A DNA stretch of 64,000 bases, taken from NCBI GenBank assembly GCA_022606135.1, contig JABYQN010000011.1, positions 1,984,001-2,048,000 of the forward strand, written 5' to 3'. Both the position numbers and the translations under genes were made by a program. How positions within the stretch are numbered: the stretch's first letter is position 1; every line of letters starts with the position of its first letter. The DNA comes from Fomes fomentarius (Eukaryota; Basidiomycota; Agaricomycetes; Polyporales; Polyporaceae). Under the pieces are notes generated by a model. That model was not told the DNA's origin. It worked only from the letters and a program-made list of their open reading frames with translations, and did no database searches. Positions 58,801 through 64,000 of this stretch are shown in pieces.

Positions 58801-61186
58801 GGCGAGAAAGCTGGAATGGGAAGTAGCAAAAAGCGCACGCCGTCAAGTCGAGGTAAAGGTGTAAAGGAGAGAGAGGGCCCCTGGGAGGAGTGGGGAAGGA
58901 GAAAGCGCAGAAATAGGCGGATAGGGCCGAAGGCGAAGAAGGCGATAGCAGGGAGAGTCGGAGCGCGGCAGGTATAAGAAGAACGCGGGTGACGTTCTTT
59001 GGCATGTGGCGCGCCGTTCTGCACCTCTCGCGCAATCACTATACATCATTGCGCACTCGGAACGCCTATCGACAGCCATCAATCTCTCACATTTTTCGAC
59101 AGATATGCAGGCCTTGCGTCCCTCCAACGAGCGGCATTCGAGCGACATGGTCCGGGGAAGGCGATATGAGCCGGCACGGGACTCGGGTTCTCTGTCATGG
59201 CTGGCTGGCGCGCGTGCTGGCAGGTGAAGCCCCCAGAGAAAGATAGCAAAGTTAGGACACGGTACGCGGGAGAGGGAATCTGAAGAGTGCGTATGGCGTT
59301 GTGTCAGAAACAAATCGTCCTACGTCGATCGCTTCAATCTGTGAACTTGATCATCATTGATTGGATCGGGCCGGCTACTTGGCCTTCGTTCCCGCGCAAC
59401 GACCCGACTCGGTCTTGGATTCTCTTGGATGGAAACAACAGGTACATACACAACTCCCAGCACTTAGTCACGACTTACAATCACTCTTGCAGTCTGTTAC
59501 CGACTGGCATCGCACTCAACCCTTGTTCATCTAACTGTAGATACGGGTAAGTACCTTTCCCTCTCTACGGTTGCTGATCCCCCCGCAGTTACAGCGCGCA
59601 CACGATCGCCACTAGGCTCTAGCCAATGCTAGCCAACGTTTTTTTCGCATCGTCTCGCCCCCAACAGCAGATTAGAGCGGGGCGCAGAGGTACCATCAAC
59701 AATGGCGAAGATCATGGATTTATTGCGCATGAGCACATCCTGTGGTGGTGTATCGCAACAGGTCGCGCAAGTCGTTCATATGCATGCAGCAACGATAAGT
59801 AGCAAGCTTGATAGGTCACATACTGAATACTCACTGGCGGCGGCTGCTTGACCACAAGCTCATATACTGAGGGCGCTACTTCGCCGCTCTTGCCACCTAT
59901 ATAATAATACATAAGTACACAAGTATGCTGGGCAAAGCCAAGTGAGCGGTGAAGACTATAAATTACACACTGACCTTGGCATGGAGTCCGTCTTCCGAAG
60001 ATGATCGACGCGCTCGAAGCGGAACAATCCGTTTGACCGGGGTAAGTAACGGTAATACCCCAGACTGTGCCGCATATAGCTACCATTCGTACACCCCCAA
60101 CAGCATGTCACCCAGATGCGGTCATGCTTCTCGTCCGCTACGGCGTACCCTCTCTGTATGTTGGCTATGGTACTTTTTTAGCTAAGGCGCACGCCGCGCA
60201 CCGACTAAGTTCCGGATGGACAATTCCCCACACGGCCGATCCTTACGTAAACGGGCGAGCAATGGACTCCATACCCAGTACCTCCCTACGGCTACGACTA
60301 TCCGACTCAGCACTGGTGAACGGCCCACGAATATGACCTCGGCCACCACATACTCTGCGGCCACCACGCACTTCCTTCGCGTGGTTTCTCTGCAGTGTAT
60401 TGTCTCTCGTCACATCATCACATCGCACCTGATCAGGTGGTAAGAGCCTGAGGACTAGTGCCAAACTTCATGCAGTAGGATGAGCCCTTGAACTTGCACG
60501 AACAGCTCGATAACAGTCGCTGTTCAATAATACTGACGAAATCCCGACCCGATTGTTCTTGACTCAGAGTTACATGATGGATCCTCACTGCGCCGCTCGG
60601 AGCAGCAGCGTCGATGTGATTGAACTCGAAGTCAATGGGCCGCACTTTCCACTTTATCATTTAATAGAGATCATCGCACAGGTCTGTGTTCCTCCTCCTC
60701 CTCCTCCACGTTATGACCAGACGCAAAGATGCAAACACGGTCGGCCCGAAGTATCCGGTCCGAGACGCTTCAAGTTGAGCGCTTAAGCCAGGCTTGCCTC
60801 CAAGTTACAGTTGTAACCAGCAACATCTCATCGCGTACTACCATTCTCTTTGTCTCACTCAGGCGTACACACTAACACGTGCTCCATATAGGCCTGCCTT
60901 ACAACCACGAACAAGCGAGAATTCCAGTGCCAGTCTTGTCTTTGTACTAGTTGAATTGGCACTTCAACACCATACGCACTGTGTAGTATTCAATATGACC
61001 ATGGTGATGGTCTGCCAACACAAAACACTTACAGTCATTCTCATAGAAAACTCTCTGCGCCAGAGGTCTCTCCAGCGGTAGATCTACTCACTGAGAAGTA
61101 GGGGGATACTGTCTCCATCTCTCTCCACTGTGTTCATGGGGGTCAATCCAACCAGGTGCATCGTGACGGTCCTGAAATTGGCGACT
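58801..61186. other. intergenic stretch between permease and F-box-like genes
   Basis: The first 500 bp are the permease promoter and 5' leader (minus strand). Beyond that no gene is supportable. A CTCCTCCTCCTCC microsatellite lies near 60692-60706. On the minus strand at about 60050-59850, two short open pieces can be joined by a plausible intron, but I cannot identify the 45-residue result. Confidence 0.4.
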
Positions 61187-62726
61187 ATGGCTCTCAACAT
61201 CGATGTGATCCGAGACGTGCTGTCGTTCTGCAGTACTGCAAGCCTCTTGCACGCAAGCCTTACTTGTCACAACCTACGTGATGAGGCGGCCAAGGAGCTC
61301 ATCTCCCGACCGGTGCACCTCAAGAACCATGCCGAAGCCAAATCATTCTACTTGCTCATGCTCTCCGACAGCCATCGTCCACGAGTTCTCCGTACGCTCA
61401 CTCTGGAGCATTCACCCCACAGGCTCACAGAGCATGACCCCCTCCTCGACCTGATCCAGCACGCGACCCATCTCCACGACTTGAAGCTCAGATGGTGTGA
61501 CGCCTACTTCGTCTCCTCGGAGACCGGCTTCGCGAGCGCAATCTGCAACTTGGAGCACCTATTTCATTTACAAAATTGGGCCATGAATCACGAGCACAAT
61601 GCAGCCATCGCCCGCGATGATCCTTGGACTACGGTCCTCTCTGAAGACTCTTGAGCTAATCGAAACCCCAGACCATAGTCTAGCCGACACGTTCCCGGAC
61701 TTTCTGGCCCAAAGGCAGGGAGGCATAGGGGCCCTTCGCATCTTCTACCCAAGCCTGACCCGTATGGCATGGACTCCTTTCATCTCTGTGCGCAATCTCA
61801 CTATAACAGTCGGCGATCAAGAACTCAGCATATCTCGCGTCGCTGAAGTCTTCCCTAGGCCTAATCTCAGAGTCCGCACTATCCGTGCCTAAGAGCTTGA
61901 AATAGAACTTGTCAGCCCACCCCGTACAGTCGCGACAAGCCGTGATGCCGCAATTGGATTCCAACGATGTGGCGGCGGGTGGCAGGTCACTGGACCAGAT
62001 ATGTGGGACGGTCGAAGGATCTCTACGTCCTCGGTATCGCCTGCCGCGTTCGCCGGGTCTCCTTCAAGTGATCTTACAGCTCAAACTCACAGAACGCATA
62101 TCTTGATATCATCTCACGCACTCGTCCACGCCGAATCGACCTCGAACACGTTTGTGGCCCCTGGGATCAGTGGATACAGCCAATGGGAGAACGAAGCTTG
62201 TTTCTGTACCCCCACGAACATGAACTAACTAGACGGCGCAGCGGTCAGTCATGCCCTCTTCCGACTACAAGTCCCGAGGAGCAGTCTCGTTGATGTCGCG
62301 GATGCGTTGGTGAGTTGATATTCACTGATCAGCGGCATTGAGCTCGAAGTAGACGCTCCAGCTGACATTGGCGGCCCACAGTCGACACTGGAGCCTTTCA
62401 TAACCTCGTCTCGCTTGGAGTATGTACGCATCAATATGCTCCTAGATACAGTGGTGAGGGAATACGACGAGAGCTCGAGCATCATGAATATCAGACGCAG
62501 GCTCAAGATCACGACGGTCGAGACCGACCTCGCGGCGGCTTTGGCGTCAGGCGTTGCGGCATGCGGCACATACCTCCGCACGATTGTGATCGACTCGCCC
62601 CAGGGCGACCAGCACGTCTGGACAGTAGAGCGCTTGGAAGGAAAGCCCACACTCACAAAGCTGGATGCGTACATGGGGCGACAGGTGTTTGTGAGCGAGA
62701 AGAGTCATTGCCATAGATCGCTTTAG
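61187..62726 (+). pseudogene. F-box-like/LRR-type protein, multiply frameshifted
   Basis: Begins MALNIDVIRDVLSFCSTASLLHASLTCHNLRDEAAKELISRPV when read in short pieces, the pattern of an Agaricomycete F-box-like family (an F-box-like helix pair, then an LRR body). LRR-like pieces follow: FYLLMLSDSHRPRVLRTLTL, HATHLHDLKLRWC, then in another frame SLKTLELIETPDHSLADTFP and FISVRNLTITV. Further pieces change frame again: QICGTVEG, ACRVRRVSF, LEYVRINMLLDTVVREYDE and GVAACGTYLRTIVIDSPQGD, ending at 62726. At least three frame changes not explained by introns make it a probable pseudogene, though the piece order is intact and decay looks recent. Confidence 0.65.
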
Positions 62727-63199
62727 GTTCAGTTCAAAAGGCCAGTACAAGTATTGTTTACTTTTTACTGACTGTGATACAGGAAGCAGCGCAGTCTTTT
62801 CCTGTGACGTCATTGCAGGTGCCACGCCGTCTGTCCAACGAAGTCGAAGGAGCCAACGACTCTCAGAGATCGGAGCGTATTCAGCTCCCACGACAGGCTG
62901 ATATACCCCCCAGTTGCCCTTCTGCATCTTCTTCTGCTGAGCTTCAATCTGTCAAGCAACTGTACAATTGTACTATCATCAATCCAGAATCCCAGGCCAG
63001 TCGTCCTTACAGGGAGAAGCGCACATCCACGTAGTCCGAGTCACTTTCATCGAAGCACGACTCCAAGGACATCTTCTCTGAGGCTTGATATCTAGAGGGC
63101 CCCGACTGTAACGGTGAGATAAATATGAAATGTATGTCTCCACAACAGACCTTTGTGAAGGCGCAGGAGATGACAACCAGTCACTGGCACTTGAGCCTC

Positions 63200-63424
63200 C
63201 CCGTCAACTACATGATACGATGCAGATGCATCCTGACCGATTGTGGTACTGTGGATCTGCGACAGATCAGCTTGACATGCTGGCTGCTACGGGATGAAGC
63301 AGTCAAAGTACTCGTCTCTAGACCAGTCTACCTCACAACCGGCGCCGCAATCGAATCATTTTATCACCTTATATATTGTGATCCTTCACGCAGGCCGACG
63401 CGCTCGCTCTCGATCAAGGCTACA
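63200..63424 (+). pseudogene. F-box-like gene fragment, related to 61187 gene
   Basis: CILTDCGTVDLRQISLTC, LLRDEAVKVLVSRPVYL and AAIESFYHLIYCDPSRRP match, piece for piece, the first 80 residues of the gene at 61187 (SLTCHNLRDEAAKELISRPV, AKSFYLLMLSDSHRPR). Similarity ends at about 63424, where the antisense 3' end of another F-box gene fragment begins. Confidence 0.6.
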
Positions 63425-63430
63425 TGCTTC

Positions 63431-63848
63431 TTAGCCTTCTTCAAAGCGCAATTCAACTTCGTTATCGCTATGATGGTTCATCAGTCTCTGTTCGGAAACG
63501 AGCGAGAAGAACATTAGGAGTAGGTCGCGCGGGAGGTTGTTGATGGGTCGGAAAGTGTTCAAGTGTCTGTTCACGATGGATAAGGCCGTCTCGAGCGCGG
63601 AGGCTACAAGGCACCACTGGCGACATCTGTCAGGCGTATCACCGGGTTCGAAGTTGACCGGCACACACCGTAGGTATTTCGTATCTCGTGCAATGATATC
63701 GGTGCATTCATCCTGATCACTCGATGGTTAGGTTGAAGGATATGCATCTCATGCTCACCTCGCATCTCCATAGGTCGAATCTCACCTCATTGAACGTAGT
63801 GCGCCACAGGTTCTCGGTAGTGTCATAGTTGATATGCACATGCGTCAT
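63431..63848 (-). pseudogene. F-box protein, N-terminal part only
   Basis: Minus-strand gene start: exon 1 at 63848-63786 (MTHVHINYDTTENLWRTTFNE), a 73-nt intron with GTGAG donor and ATCAG acceptor, then exon 2 from 63712. Exon 2 carries the linker RCVPVNFEPGDTPDRCRQW, a helix ALETALSIVNRHLNTF and an F-box-like RPINNLPRDLLLMFFSLVSEQ. The frame stops at 63431, about 116 codons in; the substrate-binding LRR body that should follow is missing and replaced by an unrelated, oppositely oriented F-box fragment. F-box proteins link substrates to SCF ubiquitin ligases; this remnant could at most bind Skp1. Confidence 0.65.
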
Positions 63849-64000
63849 GGAATCGGAGGGTTTCTACTCCATGGCGTCTCTACATCCGAGGCAAGTCAAG
63901 TTGATTGAGGAGAAGAGGTCGGCGAAAACAGAGAGAGACGAGCGCACATGGGCGAGTGAAGGACTTCAACAGAGGACAGGTGCAGTCCAGAAGATCTCGC
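63849..64000. other. window end, upstream of F-box fragment
   Basis: No gene was seen in the last 152 bp, which would be the promoter side of the minus-strand F-box fragment. Confidence 0.35.

Noticed and set aside
58074..59039. 321-codon minus frame at the start of the permease gene
   Set aside because: It merges exon 3 with introns and other-frame exon sequence; the spliced 12-exon model is in phase throughout and has the APC motifs.
59850..60050. Two short minus-strand exons with plausible splice sites, vaguely P450-like (FGRRTPCQ)
   Set aside because: Only about 45 residues, no P450 landmark motif nearby, so identification is not supportable.

Overview
The window is nuclear DNA of a filamentous basidiomycete, most likely an Agaricomycete. 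Genes are cut by many 50-75 nt introns with GT(A/G)NGT donors and YAG acceptors. The protein families (DUF6699, DUF6532, Plavaka transposase, lineage-specific F-box/LRR proteins, HET, expanded caspase-like proteins) are those that proliferate in this group. Polyporales is a guess. Nothing looks bacterial, organellar or viral.

Layout. (1) 1-10.4 kb and 11.3-18.7 kb are stop-dense, apparently gene-free blocks around one DUF6699 gene with a broken frame. (2) 18.77-32.56 kb holds three co-oriented, multi-intron caspase/metacaspase-like paralogues (A, B, C). A cytochrome P450 sits between B and C, and B has a one-base frame break. (3) 34.1-38.5 kb has an intact DUF6699 gene followed by two housekeeping genes, bub3 (spindle checkpoint) and a Vps68/TMEM50-like membrane protein. 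(4) 38.8-56 kb is an accessory island: a tandem pair of an unrecognised protein family, a GC-rich HET-domain gene, an F-box/LRR gene split by an inverted-repeat element, a decayed Plavaka DNA transposon with a divergent SR-rich/DUF6532 partner, an arginyl-tRNA synthetase pseudogene, and a third, broken member of the unknown family carrying a 429-bp MITE-like insertion. (5) 56.3-58.8 kb is a 12-exon amino-acid permease, followed to the end by decayed F-box-like genes.

How it fits together. Housekeeping genes flank a fast-evolving region of tandem duplication, gene-fragment dispersal and nested transposons. Three caspase-like proteases and a HET protein in one 25-kb stretch would suit an allorecognition or cell-death locus. 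This is inference: nothing in the sequence links them functionally. Exon coordinates were derived by hand from splice consensus, reading-frame continuity and comparison among paralogues inside the window; no database search was run.
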